A DNA stretch of 64,000 nt from Haloplanus rubicundus. GTDB lineage: Archaea > Halobacteriota > Halobacteria > Halobacteriales > Haloferacaceae. The notes under the pieces are model-generated. The model searched no databases, was not told where the DNA came from, and was given only the letters and a program-made list of their open reading frames with translations. Every line of letters begins with the position of its first letter. Position 1 is the first letter of the stretch. Shown one piece after another: positions 32,539 through 41,437 of this stretch. The stretch lies in assembly GCF_003342675.1 (NCBI RefSeq), contig NZ_CP031148.1, forward strand, positions 2,542,001 through 2,606,000. Reading direction: 5' to 3'. The position numbers and the translations under genes are program-made.

Positions 32539-34809
32539 CTACGCCCCGCCGTCCCGCTCCTGAGCGTCGACGACGGCGACGCCCGCGAGGTTGACGATGT
32601 CTTTCACCTCGTCGCCCCGCTGGAGGACGTGGACCGGCTTGTCCATGCCCACCAGCATCGGCCCGATGGCGTCCGCGCCGCCGAGTCGCTGGAGCAGTTT
32701 GTACCCGATGTTCCCCGCCTCCAGATTCGGGAAGATCAACACGTTCGCCGGCTCCGCCAGGTCCGCGAAGTCGTAGGTGCCCTCCAGAATGTCCTCGACC
32801 ACCGCGGTGTCGGCCTGCATCTCGCCGTCGACCGGGAAATCGACCTCGGGGTCCTCGCGGAGCATCTCGGCGGCCCGTCGGGGCTTGCGCGTCCCCGCGT
32901 TGTCGACGCTCCCGAAGTTGGAGTACGAGAGGAAGGCCGCGCGCGGGTCGACGTTGAACCGGCGGGCGAGTTCGCCCGTGTGGCGCCCGATTTCGGCCAA
33001 CTCGGCCGCACCGGGGTCCTGATTGACCGTCGTGTCGGCGACGAAGATCACGCGGTTCTTGAACGTGAGCATGTAGACGCCGGCGGCGTACTCCGCGTCC
33101 TCGGCGGTGCCGACGATCTGGAGCGGCGGCCGCAGCGCGGACGGGTAGTGGTGGGTGAGACCCGTGAGGAGGGCGTCGGCGTCGCCCATCGCCACCATCA
33201 CGCTCCCGAAGTAGTCCGTATCGGTGCGGACGAGGTCCTCGGCCTCGACGCGGGTGATGCCCTTGCGCCGCCGCGCCTCGTAGAGGTGGTCGGCGTAGGC
33301 GTCGAGGCGGTCGGCGGCCGCGGGGTCGACTACCTCGGGGTCGAAATCGAGGCCCAGATCGGCCACGCGCCGCTCGATGACCTCGCGGTCGCCCAGCAGG
33401 ACGGGACGGGCGATGCCCTCCTCGACCATCTGCGACGCCGCGCGGATGGTCTTCGCGTTCGTCCCCTCCGCGAGTGCGACGCGCTTGGGGTCGGTCTTGG
33501 CCTTGTTGAGGACGATCCGCATCATCTCGCGGTCCTTGCCGAGGCGTGCCTCCAGTTCCTCGACGTAGGCGTCGAGGTCGCGGTCGAGGCGGGCGACGCC
33601 GCTCTCGACGGCCGCCTCGGCGACGGCGGGTGCTACCTGGAACAGGACCCGTGGGTCGAGCGCCTTCGGGATGAGATACTCGGGGCCGTACCGGAGCGGT
33701 TCGTCGCCGTAGGCCTTCGCCACCGCGTCGGGTACGTCCTGTCGCGCGAGGTCCGCGAGCGCGCGGGCGGCGGCGACTTTCATCTCCTCGTTGATCTCCG
33801 TCGCCCGCACGTCGAGTGCCCCCCGGAAGATGAAGGGGAAACAGAGGACGTTGTTCACCTGATTCGGGAAATCGGAACGCCCCGTCGCGGCGATGACGGT
33901 GTCGTCGCGAGCGTCCCTTGCCTCGTGGTAGCCGATTTCGGGGGTCGGGTTCGCCATCGCGAAGACGACGGGGTTTTGGGCCATCGAGCGCACCATGTCC
34001 CCATCGACGAGGTCCCCGACGGCGAGGCCGACGAACACGTCGGCGCCGTCCATGGCGTCGGCCAGGTCGCCCGCTGGGCGGTCCTGTGCGAACGCGGCCT
34101 TGTAGTCGTTGACCTCGCCCGCGTCGGCGCGGGCCGTCGTGACGATGCCCTCGCTGTCGACGAGGGTGACGTTCTCGCGGGGGACGCCGAGCGAGACGTA
34201 GAAGTCCGCGGTGGCGATGGCGCTCGCGCCGGCGCCGGCGAAGGTGACCTCCAGATTTTCGAGCTCCTTGTCCACGATGTCGACGGCGTTGAGCAGGGCG
34301 GCGCCGGAGACGATGGCGGTGCCGTGCTGGTCGTCGTGGTAGACCGGAATCGACATCCGCTCGCGCAGTCGCTCCTCGATGTCGAAACACTCCGGCGCCT
34401 TGATGTCCTCGACGTGGATGCCGCCGAAGGAGGGTTCGGTCAGGGAGACGGCTTCGACGATGGCGTCGGGGTCGTCGGTGTCGAGTTCGAAGTCGAAGAC
34501 GTCGATGTCGGCGAAGCGCTTGAGCAGGACGCCCTTCCCCTCGATGACGGGTTTGGAGGCCTGCGCACCGATGTCGCCGAGGCCGAGGACGGCCGAGCCG
34601 TTCGACACCATGCCGACGAGGTTCCCCTTCGAGGTGTAGGTGTAGGCGTCGGTCGGGTCGTCGGCGATGGCGCGACAGGGCGCGGCGACGCCGGGTGAGT
34701 ACGCGAGGCTCAGGTCGCGTTGTGTGCTGGTCGGTTTGGTCGTCTCGATGGCGACTTTCCCCGGCGGGTCGCGCCGGTGGTAGTCGAGGGCGTCTTCGTC
34801 GAGTCCCAT
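32539..34809 (-). CDS. maeB: NADP-malic enzyme with phosphotransacetylase domain
   Basis: 756 residues. The malic-enzyme domain (about 1-430) converts malate to pyruvate and CO2: [49 protein letters not shown] and the Rossmann motif [17 protein letters not shown]-terminal PTA_PTB-like domain (about 430-756; [40 protein letters not shown]) is usually regulatory, sensing acetyl-CoA. This is the MaeB type. Single gene. Confidence 0.96.
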   Translation of the reverse strand: MGLDEDALDYHRRDPPGKVAIETTKPTSTQRDLSLAYSPGVAAPCRAIADDPTDAYTYTSKGNLVGMVSNGSAVLGLGDIGAQASKPVIEGKGVLLKRFADIDVFDFELDTDDPDAIVEAVSLTEPSFGGIHVEDIKAPECFDIEERLRERMSIPVYHDDQHGTAIVSGAALLNAVDIVDKELENLEVTFAGAGASAIATADFYVSLGVPRENVTLVDSEGIVTTARADAGEVNDYKAAFAQDRPAGDLADAMDGADVFVGLAVGDLVDGDMVRSMAQNPVVFAMANPTPEIGYHEARDARDDTVIAATGRSDFPNQVNNVLCFPFIFRGALDVRATEINEEMKVAAARALADLARQDVPDAVAKAYGDEPLRYGPEYLIPKALDPRVLFQVAPAVAEAAVESGVARLDRDLDAYVEELEARLGKDREMMRIVLNKAKTDPKRVALAEGTNAKTIRAASQMVEEGIARPVLLGDREVIERRVADLGLDFDPEVVDPAAADRLDAYADHLYEARRRKGITRVEAEDLVRTDTDYFGSVMVAMGDADALLTGLTHHYPSALRPPLQIVGTAEDAEYAAGVYMLTFKNRVIFVADTTVNQDPGAAELAEIGRHTGELARRFNVDPRAAFLSYSNFGSVDNAGTRKPRRAAEMLREDPEVDFPVDGEMQADTAVVEDILEGTYDFADLAEPANVLIFPNLEAGNIGYKLLQRLGGADAIGPMLVGMDKPVHVLQRGDEVKDIVNLAGVAVVDAQERDGGA

Positions 34810-34884
34810 ACGCCCGTCACGGCACGTCGTTTGATAAAATGTCCCAGCGCGGCGATAAATTCGTGAGGGATCGCCGCGGTGCCG

Positions 34885-36174
34885 TCACTCGACCGCGAGC
34901 CACGTGCCGCGCAGGTCCGCCGCCCACTCGGGGCGGCGTTCCCACGGCACGTCGGCGGGGAGGGCGGTGATCACGGCCCGGCCGGCGCGGAGGCGGTAGG
35001 CGTAGATGGTCGTACCGGCCGCGTCGTAGAAGACGCGCTCCCAGTTACGGCCCGCGAGCGACATGACTCCCTCGGAGCCGACGGGGTCGGTCGACTCCGT
35101 CACCGCCTGCGCCGCGTCGACGGAGTCGAACGCCTCCACGTACACCGGAACGGCGTCCCAGGCCGGGCCGACGGTGCCGATCATGAGCGTCACACCCGTC
35201 GTGCGGCCGTCGGACTTGACGGGGCCGAACAGGCCGGTCAGAGCGGGTTCGAAGTCGTCGAGTCGTTCGCGGTGGGATTCGCCGTCGACGAGGATGCTCA
35301 CGCCGTCGTCGCCGTAGGCGTAGAGCCGGTTCAGTTCGGGTTCGTTCGTGTGGTCGCGGAGCGGATGTGGCGTCGAGTGGGGATGGGCGTGCGTGAACGT
35401 CCGGTGACCGCTCGGGAACTCGTGGGTGTGTCGGTCGATACCGTCGTCGGCCGTCGAGTCGTCGAGGTCCGGATGTGCCCACGTCACGAAGTCGTCGTCC
35501 TCGCTCACGAGCGCGACGATGCGGTCCGACCCGCCCGGCACCAGCATGTCGTACAGCGGGCCGTAGACGGGTCGCCGAGACAGTTCGTTGGAGATATACG
35601 GGTTCGATATGACCCGCTGATAGAACGACTTCGCCCGCGAGATGGCGGTGTTCTGGAACTCCCGGTCGTCCCGGGAGACGCCGCGCTCCAGGTCACGGAC
35701 GTAGACGTTGTTTCCCGTCCGGAGCGCCGGATCGACCGCGAAGTGGTCGACGAGGTTCGCCTGCACGAACTCGGCGAGGTCCGTCGTCGCCGTTCGGAGC
35801 GCCGTCACGTCCGATTCGGTCCGGGTTTCGGCGTCCTCTATCTCCGTGAGGACGGTGTAGACGCGATTGACGGCGATCCGAAACTGGGTGAGCGTCGTGT
35901 CGTACTCCGAGCGGAACCACTCGAACTCCGAGAGGACGTTCGTCGTCGCGGCGGCCATGTCGGCGTTGGCGACGGGCGTCGGCGTCGGCGTCTCGGTTGC
36001 CGTCGCCGTCGGTTCGCCCGTCGTGGGTTCGGGGGTGGCCGTGGCCGTTGGGTCGGCGCCACCGGTCGATCCACTCCCCGCCTGTGTCCCGTCGGTGCCG
36101 CCGAAGCAGCCACCGAGGAGGTTCGACTGGGCGAGTGCGACTGTCGCGAGGACGCCCCGTCGCGTGAAAGACAT
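34885..36174 (-). CDS. Tat lipoprotein of unknown function
   Basis: 429 residues. FTRRGVLATVALAQS gives a twin-arginine signal (RR at 5-6) and LGGC a lipobox with Cys23. A Thr/Pro-rich low-complexity linker (about 35-68) typical of cell-surface proteins precedes a globular part of about 350 residues with His-rich stretches (DRHTHEFPSGHRTFTHAHPH). That His cluster could bind metal. I recognise no family. ATG 36174 is preferred over 36201 because it places RR five residues in. Confidence 0.72.
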   Translation of the reverse strand: MSFTRRGVLATVALAQSNLLGGCFGGTDGTQAGSGSTGGADPTATATPEPTTGEPTATATETPTPTPVANADMAAATTNVLSEFEWFRSEYDTTLTQFRIAVNRVYTVLTEIEDAETRTESDVTALRTATTDLAEFVQANLVDHFAVDPALRTGNNVYVRDLERGVSRDDREFQNTAISRAKSFYQRVISNPYISNELSRRPVYGPLYDMLVPGGSDRIVALVSEDDDFVTWAHPDLDDSTADDGIDRHTHEFPSGHRTFTHAHPHSTPHPLRDHTNEPELNRLYAYGDDGVSILVDGESHRERLDDFEPALTGLFGPVKSDGRTTGVTLMIGTVGPAWDAVPVYVEAFDSVDAAQAVTESTDPVGSEGVMSLAGRNWERVFYDAAGTTIYAYRLRAGRAVITALPADVPWERRPEWAADLRGTWLAVE

Positions 36175-36288
36175 TCGGTGCAGTCGAGACGCGGCGGACA
36201 ATTAGCGCTTGTGGCCGCGCTCTCGACGGTGATAATTCCGGCTCGACCGAGCGTTACGCTCTTGACCCGGGGTGTCGTAGCCCGGTGT

Positions 36289-36396
36289 ATGAACCTGCCA
36301 TCGACGACGACACCGGACGGACTGTTCGAGTACCTGATGGCGCTGATTCTGCTCGCTGCGGTGCTCGGGTACGCCGTCCTCTACTTCGGCGGTTAG
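36289..36396 (+). CDS. 35-residue single-TM small protein
   Basis: MNLPSTTTPDGLFEYLMALI followed by the rest of one transmembrane helix and YFGG. It is preceded by a plausible TATA-like TTACGCTC and separated from neighbours on both sides. Codon use is typical of the genome. Too short for a family call; could be a small membrane regulator. Confidence 0.45.
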   Translation: MNLPSTTTPDGLFEYLMALILLAAVLGYAVLYFGG

Positions 36397-36459
36397 GCGC
36401 CACGAGCCGTCGGTCCGGGCAACGTTCATGACGGTGGGGGCGAATACGAAGGTGGATCA

Positions 36460-36807
36460 ATGACGACCGAAGACGTACTCGACCACCACCTCGACGCGTT
36501 CACCGGACAGGACTTAGACGAGTGTCTCGCCGACTACACCGACGACTCCGTCATCATCACCAACATGGGCACCTTCCGGGGCCTCGACGAAATCGAGGAC
36601 CTGTTCGCCGGGCTGTTCGAGGAGTTCTCCCAGGAGGGCTCGACGATCGAACTCGACCAGAAGGAAATCGAAGGCGAGTACGCCTACATCGTCTGGCACG
36701 GGGAGACGCCGGACAACGACTACGAGTTCTGTACCGACACGTTCGTGGTCGAGGACGGCGCCATCACCCAGCAGACGTTCGCCGGAAAGGTCGAACCGAA
36801 GGCCTAG
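36460..36807 (+). CDS. SnoaL/NTF2-like protein
   Basis: 115 residues of NTF2-like cone fold: TTEDVLDHHLDAFTGQDLDE, then LADYTDDSVIITNMGTFRGLDEIE, YAYIVWHGETPDNDYEFC and FVVEDGAITQQTFAG. These proteins are small-molecule binding or hydrolytic domains; substrate unknown. The TAG overlaps the convergent HalOD1 gene's TAG in CTAG. Confidence 0.85.
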   Translation: MTTEDVLDHHLDAFTGQDLDECLADYTDDSVIITNMGTFRGLDEIEDLFAGLFEEFSQEGSTIELDQKEIEGEYAYIVWHGETPDNDYEFCTDTFVVEDGAITQQTFAGKVEPKA

Positions 36808-37079
36808 GGCCGAACGAACACGTGGCCGTCGCCGTGGACGGTCACCACGGCCGATTCGACGTCGAACGTGACCGTCACCGTGGTTTCGGGACCGGCGACG
36901 ATGGCGTCGAGCGCGTCGGGGTCGACGTAGTCGAAGAGAGGACCGGTTTCCACATCGAGTGCCATCTCCAGAATCACGGCGACGGCGACGCTAGGGGCGA
37001 GACCGTCGCGACCGAATCGCATCGTGTAGGCGTCGTGGTCGTCGTCCCAGACCACGCCCCAAGCGTTGCCGTCGGTCAT
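36804..37079 (-). CDS. HalOD1-like output domain protein
   Basis: 91 residues matching the stand-alone HalOD1 pattern: short strands, SVAVAVILEMALDVETGPLFDYVDPDALDAIV and a C-terminal VTVTFDVESAVVTVHGDGHV. HalOD1 is a haloarchaeal output/signalling domain of unknown mechanism that also occurs fused to response regulators. Its ATG overlaps the stop of a 34-codon frame (ATGA). Confidence 0.82.
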   Translation of the reverse strand: MTDGNAWGVVWDDDHDAYTMRFGRDGLAPSVAVAVILEMALDVETGPLFDYVDPDALDAIVAGPETTVTVTFDVESAVVTVHGDGHVFVRP

Positions 37080-37180
37080 CGGGTCACTCTCCGTGGAGAT
37101 TCAGTGCCGTCTCCGAACGCGGGGACTGGGACCGGCGAGTCGACTCGTCGCGGGAGCGGCACGATGGTGGGTTCGAGCAT
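37076..37180 (-). CDS. Possible 34-residue leader gene of the HalOD1 protein
   Basis: MLEPTIVPLPRRVDSPVPVP continues to PRRVTR and stops in ATGA with the HalOD1 start. A TATA-like AAAACGATAC lies about 28 bp upstream, predicting a leaderless start at 37180. The protein is Pro/Arg/Val-rich and unlike any family I know. The four-base overlap is the main evidence for translation. Confidence 0.35.
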   Translation of the reverse strand: MLEPTIVPLPRRVDSPVPVPAFGDGTESPRRVTR

Positions 37181-37267
37181 ACTGAATCGGGACCGGATCG
37201 CTCGTATCGTTTTGTGTTGTCGTGTCGGACAAAAAGGCCTTTCCTTTGTCTCCGGCTCGGTGGCCAC

Positions 37268-37681
37268 TCACGGCTCCAGTACCTCGATCAGGGTCCCATC
37301 CGGGTCGCGGACGAACAGGATTCGCGTCCCGCTCTCGGTCGTTCGGGGCTCGCTTATCGTCTCGACGCCCGGATCGAGGTCGGCGTAGAAGGCGTCCAGG
37401 TCGTCGACGGCGAGGCCCAGATGCGTCGCACCGGGCTGGTTCACGTCGGATTCGGACGCCGCGGGCCCCGCGGGGTCGTACTCGACGAGTTCGATCCGGG
37501 CTCCGTCGAGGACGAAGTGGGCGAACCGCCCCGTCGCGCCCTCGACACCGACGCCGGCGGCGAACGCCGCCCCGGAGACGGCGAAGCGCTCGACCGAATC
37601 CAGGCCGAAGGTGTCGCGGTAGAACTCGACCGCACGGTCGAGGTCGGTCACGGTGACGCCGAAGTGGTGTGGTCGGATCAC
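37268..37681 (-). CDS. VOC/glyoxalase-superfamily protein
   Basis: 137 residues, starting with GTG 37681. Paired beta-alpha-beta-beta-beta units: HHFGVTVTDLDRAVEFYRDT and THLGLAVDDLDAFYADL, ending FVRDPDGTLIEVLEP. Metal ligands His in HHFG, Glu in ELVEY, His in THLG and Glu in IEVLE are present, as in glyoxalase I or extradiol-dioxygenase-like enzymes. Substrate unknown. Confidence 0.87.
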   Translation of the reverse strand: MIRPHHFGVTVTDLDRAVEFYRDTFGLDSVERFAVSGAAFAAGVGVEGATGRFAHFVLDGARIELVEYDPAGPAASESDVNQPGATHLGLAVDDLDAFYADLDPGVETISEPRTTESGTRILFVRDPDGTLIEVLEP

Positions 37682-37771
37682 GTCACCCCGGCGGACGGCC
37701 GGCGGCAAAGCCGTGTCGGTCCGACCGCAACTGGGCCGAGGGCTTACGGCGCTGGCCCGCCTCGTCCGCGT

Positions 37772-38278
37772 ATGACCTTCGTGGTGCCGTTCGACGGGTC
37801 GGAGCTCGCGGAAGCCGCGCTGGTGCGTGCCGTCGAGTTCGCGGCCGTCCTCGACGAACGGGTCGTCACGGTCAGCGCGATTCCCGAGGGGAACGCGTCG
37901 TACGCCCGGGAGCGCGGCTGGCTCGACCCGGGCGAGGAGTTCGACCTCGAGTCGGTGGTGGCGCATCTCCACGAGGCGGTGACCGCACACGCCCCAGCAG
38001 CGGAGTTTCGGTACGAAGTCGTCGGCCGGCGGGCACCCCCGGGGACGATTGCGACCCGCCTCCGCGAACGGGCCCGGGCCGAGGACGCGTCGATGGTGTT
38101 CGTCGGCAGCGAGAACGCCGGCCGGCTCGTCTCCTCGTTGGGTAGCGTCGGCGAAACCGTCGCCACCGACGACGCGTACGACGTGGTGATCGTCCGGCAC
38201 CGGACGCCGTCGAAAATCGAGCGCGTCGACGACGCTTCGCCGTTTCGAGGGGCAAAATCCGACTTCTACGAGGGGTGA
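37772..38278 (+). CDS. Usp-like protein
   Basis: 168 residues. MTFVVPFDGSELAEAALVRA starts a Usp fold and FVGSENAGRLVSSLGSVGET near the C-terminus replaces the usual G-x2-G-x9-GS. A C-terminal extension of about 20 residues (KIERVDDASPFRGAKSDFYE) is unusual for the family. Possibly stress-related; divergent from the other Usp genes here. Confidence 0.82.
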   Translation: MTFVVPFDGSELAEAALVRAVEFAAVLDERVVTVSAIPEGNASYARERGWLDPGEEFDLESVVAHLHEAVTAHAPAAEFRYEVVGRRAPPGTIATRLRERARAEDASMVFVGSENAGRLVSSLGSVGETVATDDAYDVVIVRHRTPSKIERVDDASPFRGAKSDFYEG

Positions 38279-38364
38279 GCACGCCGCGCCGTCGTGGAGT
38301 CACACGCGCGCCGGACGGTCGTCTGACGGAGCTATTTGTAGGTCTCCCGCGTGGAATCAACTCC

Positions 38365-38529
38365 ATGGACGAGGGAGACGGACTCGCGGAGATGGAGACA
38401 GTGACCATCGAACTGGACGCGGAGACGCTCGACGAAGTCGACGACATCGCCTTCGCCGACCATCGGGAGAACCGAGCCGCGGCGATCAGGACCCTGCTCG
38501 ACGAGTGGCTGAAGACGAAAGGCGAGTGA
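38365..38529 (+). CDS. Ribbon-helix-helix (CopG-like) protein
   Basis: 54 residues, start ATG 38365. ETVTIELDAETLDEVDDIAF is the ribbon strand and first helix; HRENRAAAIRTLLDEWLKTK the second. It is a small DNA-binding dimer, possibly an antitoxin-type or autoregulatory protein, but no toxin follows. Its TGA is the start of palindromic element copy 6. Confidence 0.8.
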   Translation: MDEGDGLAEMETVTIELDAETLDEVDDIAFADHRENRAAAIRTLLDEWLKTKGE

Positions 38530-38611
38530 TACGGATTGTTGTAACCGTGTACCGGTGGTTCGCCAAGACGGTCCGGCGAACCACCAGTACTGACTTACAA
38601 CAAACAGTATG
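38528..38611. repeat. Intergenic palindromic element, copy 6
   Basis: ATACGGATTGTTGTAACCGT and TACCGGTGGTTCGCCA on the left; GGCGAACCACCAGTACTGAC and TTACAACAAACAGTAT on the right. It sits between the convergent RHH and DUF555 genes, and its TGATACGG end supplies the RHH stop codon. Confidence 0.8.
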
Positions 38612-38633
38612 AGCGGGGGCACCCCGGCGACGG

Positions 38634-38990
38634 TCAGTCCTCCTCGGCCTCGGTTTCGACGACTTCGATGACCGACAGGGGCACGTCGCGGAGGGCGCCG
38701 CCGACTTCGCTTTTCGCGATGCGGGTGGCGTGGTTCTCGCCGTCGGCGTTGAACACCTCGATTTCGAGGAGGAGGCCGACGAGGGCGGTGTTGGCGGCGA
38801 TGAACGCCGAATCGAAGGGTTCGCCACAGGCCGGACACGGGGTAACGCCCACCTCGACTTCGACGTACTCCTTGTCCTGTTCGTTGAGACGTTTGCCCGC
38901 TTCGCTGACCGCGACGCCGATGGCGTCGTCGACGTCCTCGACATCACGAACCAACCAGGCCGCCTCCATGGCGACGAGATAGTTGCTCAT
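38634..38990 (-). CDS. DUF555/UPF0212 protein
   Basis: 118 residues: MSNYLVAMEAAWLVRDVEDV, then DDAIGVAVSEAGKRLN, a zinc-knuckle VTPCPACGEPFDSAFIAANT and ALVGLLLEIEVFNADG. This is the archaeal DUF555 family of unknown function, highly conserved in euryarchaea. ATG 38990 is where homology starts; the longer open frame upstream is ignored. Confidence 0.88.
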   Translation of the reverse strand: MSNYLVAMEAAWLVRDVEDVDDAIGVAVSEAGKRLNEQDKEYVEVEVGVTPCPACGEPFDSAFIAANTALVGLLLEIEVFNADGENHATRIAKSEVGGALRDVPLSVIEVVETEAEED

Positions 38991-39113
38991 ACGATCCGCA
39001 CGCCGTCGAGTGCCTCGTGTCTTGTGGTTCGCCGGCGCGGGGTGTATCAGATCGGATAACTCGGCCACGAAGTTTAATACCCTGGTAGCGAGCCTATCTG
39101 TATCCACGGAGCG

Positions 39114-39716
39114 ATGAGTAAACAGAGGGGGACCGCGCCGGCGATGGATGAGAACACGTCGGACGAGCCGACGGATCGTCCCGCCGCGCCGACGGAGCAG
39201 GAAGTGTTCGATATCCTGTCGAATCGACGGCGTCGGTACGCACTGTACGCGCTGTTGAACGACGACACGACGACCATCGGGTCACTCGCCGAACGGATCG
39301 CAGCCTGGGAGAACGACTGCACCGTCGACGAGGTGACCTCGACGGAGCGAAAGCGCGTCTACACGGCGCTTCAGCAGTCACACCTGCCGAAGCTGGAGCG
39401 AACGGGACTGGTCAGCTTCGACCGCGAAACCGGCCGAGTTCATCCCACCGACACCGTCGACGAGATGGACATCTACCTCGAAGTCGTCAGCGAGGAGCAG
39501 CTGTCGTGGGATCAGTACTATCTGGGCCTCTCGGCGGTGGCGGTCGGTATCGTCGTCGCCATCTGGCTCGGTCTCCCGCCGTTTCGCGCCCTCTCGCCGC
39601 TGCTCTGGATGACGTTCGTCGTGGGGCTGTTCGCCGTCTCCGCGGCCATCCACAACTACCGGTCTGCGAACCTCGACGCCGCCAGCGAGCCGCCGGAAGT
39701 CAGCCGTCGGTCCTGA
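39114..39716 (+). CDS. Winged-helix membrane protein (DUF7344-like)
   Basis: 200 residues. An acidic N-terminus is followed by a wHTH (EQEVFDILSNRRRRYALYAL, SLAERIAAWEN, RKRVYTALQQSHLPKLERTG) and two transmembrane helices (YYLGLSAVAVGIVVAIWLGL and LWMTFVVGLFAVSAAIHNY). Membrane-tethered regulators of this design are common in haloarchaea. The 3' end overlaps the convergent gene by 17 bp. Confidence 0.82.
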   Translation: MSKQRGTAPAMDENTSDEPTDRPAAPTEQEVFDILSNRRRRYALYALLNDDTTTIGSLAERIAAWENDCTVDEVTSTERKRVYTALQQSHLPKLERTGLVSFDRETGRVHPTDTVDEMDIYLEVVSEEQLSWDQYYLGLSAVAVGIVVAIWLGLPPFRALSPLLWMTFVVGLFAVSAAIHNYRSANLDAASEPPEVSRRS

Positions 39717-40275
39717 CCGCGTTCGTGTCGGCCGACCGGGCGACGAGAAGTAGGCCGCCGAGGAGCAACAGCGCCGTCAGCGGCGTCGCGTAGCCGAAGA
39801 CGGTCAGGAGCGTCCCCGTCGCCCCGACGCCGAGGGCGAAGAGGACGGCCGGCCCGCAACAGGTCGCCCCCGTGAGGAGGGCGGGGACCCCCGCCAGCAG
39901 GCCGGCCGAACTCTCGACGCCACAGGCGGCGGGCGAGCGCCACACCGCGACGGCGACGGCGAGGTTGGCGCCCACCAGCGCCGCCAGGACGAGCGCCACG
40001 GCCACGTCGAGGGGGGAGAGGAGCACGACGAGTGGCTCGGCGACGACCCGCGCGACGGGCTCGAACGAGAACGGCCGGGTCTGACGGAACGCGCGCGCCA
40101 CCGGGTCGTCGACGACCAGCACGGACCACCCTCGGCCGCCGACGGCGAGGTGGCCGATGGTGCCGAGATAGAGCAGTGGGTAGCCGAGGACGCCGAGCAG
40201 GAACGCCGCTCGCCCGTCGCGACGGCGGAGGGCGGCGCGGACGGTCCACGCCGCCCGGCGGAGGCGCTTACGCAT
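39700..40275 (-). CDS. Polytopic membrane protein with CCGP motif
   Basis: 191 residues, about five transmembrane helices. ALLTGATCCGPAVLFALGVG recalls the Cys-Cys-Gly-Pro helix of mercury/thiol transport proteins; GYATPLTALLLLGGLLLVA ends the protein. Basic N-terminus MRKRLRRAAWTVRAALRRRD. Start ATG 40275 overlaps the DUF3179 gene's end by eight bases, implying one operon; it may assist that lipoprotein or handle thiols or metals, which is inference. Confidence 0.7.
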   Translation of the reverse strand: MRKRLRRAAWTVRAALRRRDGRAAFLLGVLGYPLLYLGTIGHLAVGGRGWSVLVVDDPVARAFRQTRPFSFEPVARVVAEPLVVLLSPLDVAVALVLAALVGANLAVAVAVWRSPAACGVESSAGLLAGVPALLTGATCCGPAVLFALGVGATGTLLTVFGYATPLTALLLLGGLLLVARSADTNAVRTDG

Positions 40276-41374
40276 GGAGGGTCGTCTCCGGGTAGAAGCC
40301 CGCCCACGCGAACCACATCGCCTCGATGGCGTGGCGCCGCTCGAAAGGGAGCGCGTCGGGGGCGTACCGCTCGCCGTCGACGCGGACGGCGTCCGTCGCC
40401 GACTCGACGGTCGCGTCGGCCGGGACGCGGTAGGCGTGGCCGGCGTCGAGGACGGGGTCGTGGACGAACGCGAGTCGATCGTCGCCGATCGTCGCGTCGA
40501 CGACGCCCCGTGTTCGGAGCCGATCCATCGAGACGGCCGTCGCGCCCGCGTCGGTGCGGACGCCGACGACGACGGTCTTGGTTCCGAGGCGGTCGTCGGT
40601 CGCGAGCGGATCGAACATGGTCGACTCCCGGTTGTAGTACCCGCGCACCGTCGGGGCGTAGGAGCCGTAGGGATCGATGCCGTAGTTGCGGGCGTAGCCG
40701 GTGTCCTCCGACAGCACGGCGGTGTCGGGGTAGCGCCGTCGCCACCGGCCCCACGTGGTCCAGACCACCTCGAACTCACGGAGGGCGCGCCCTTCGAGCG
40801 GTCCCTCGACGGCCGTCGCGAGCACCTGCGGCCACCGACTATCGGTCGCCCGGTCGTACATCACGAGGTTGCTGTTGACGAGGGTGCCCGAGACGCCGAA
40901 GGTGGTTTCCCCGCGTTCGAACCCCAGCACCGTCCCCGTGAGCGGGCAGTAGGTGACGCTGACCGAGACGCCGTCCAGCCGGTCGTTGACGATTTCGTGG
41001 TGGACGAGGATGCGCTGTGGATAGGCCCGCACGTCGTCGCCGCGGACGACGCCGAACACGATCTCGCCGTCGTCGAGGGCGGCGACCGACGCGTCGAGAA
41101 ACGACGGCTCGTCGATGGAGGGGATGCCGTCCTTGGTCACGCCGCCGGAGACCGTCGCATTGCGGAGGCGGGACGCCTCGTACGCCACGTACGGGGCGTG
41201 GTCCGCCGCCGGCGGGCCGTCGGCGTCGGAAGCAGTCGGCGACGACGCGGGTGACGATCCCGTCGATTCGGACGATCCGGCCGACCCCGACGTGCCGCCG
41301 AGACATCCCGCCAGCGCGCCGACGACACCCACGCCGAGTGCCAGCGCTCCACGCCGCGTGTGTCGTGATTTCAT
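40268..41374 (-). CDS. DUF3179-domain lipoprotein
   Basis: 368 residues. Signal with RR at 7-8 and lipobox LAGC (Cys24), Ser-rich linker, then the DUF3179 domain: GIPSIDEPSFLDASVAALDD, YPQRILVHHEIVND, VSVTYCPLTGTVLGFERGE, DRATDSRWPQVLATAVEGPL and YGIDPYGSY. The invariant Cys (TYCPLTG) is present. Function of DUF3179 is unknown; it is exported and often encoded near membrane redox proteins. Confidence 0.9.
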   Translation of the reverse strand: MKSRHTRRGALALGVGVVGALAGCLGGTSGSAGSSESTGSSPASSPTASDADGPPAADHAPYVAYEASRLRNATVSGGVTKDGIPSIDEPSFLDASVAALDDGEIVFGVVRGDDVRAYPQRILVHHEIVNDRLDGVSVSVTYCPLTGTVLGFERGETTFGVSGTLVNSNLVMYDRATDSRWPQVLATAVEGPLEGRALREFEVVWTTWGRWRRRYPDTAVLSEDTGYARNYGIDPYGSYAPTVRGYYNRESTMFDPLATDDRLGTKTVVVGVRTDAGATAVSMDRLRTRGVVDATIGDDRLAFVHDPVLDAGHAYRVPADATVESATDAVRVDGERYAPDALPFERRHAIEAMWFAWAGFYPETTLHA

Positions 41375-41437
41375 ACCACATCTGAGGTCGCCAGCGCGAA
41401 AAAAGGTACCACGGCAGTGCGCGGCGCGTACACAGCG

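Noticed and set aside
31640..34390. A 916-codon open frame on the minus strand
   Set aside because: It lies in another frame of the same strand as maeB and antisense to the membrane-protein gene; extremely Arg-rich, no motif. A GC-driven shadow.
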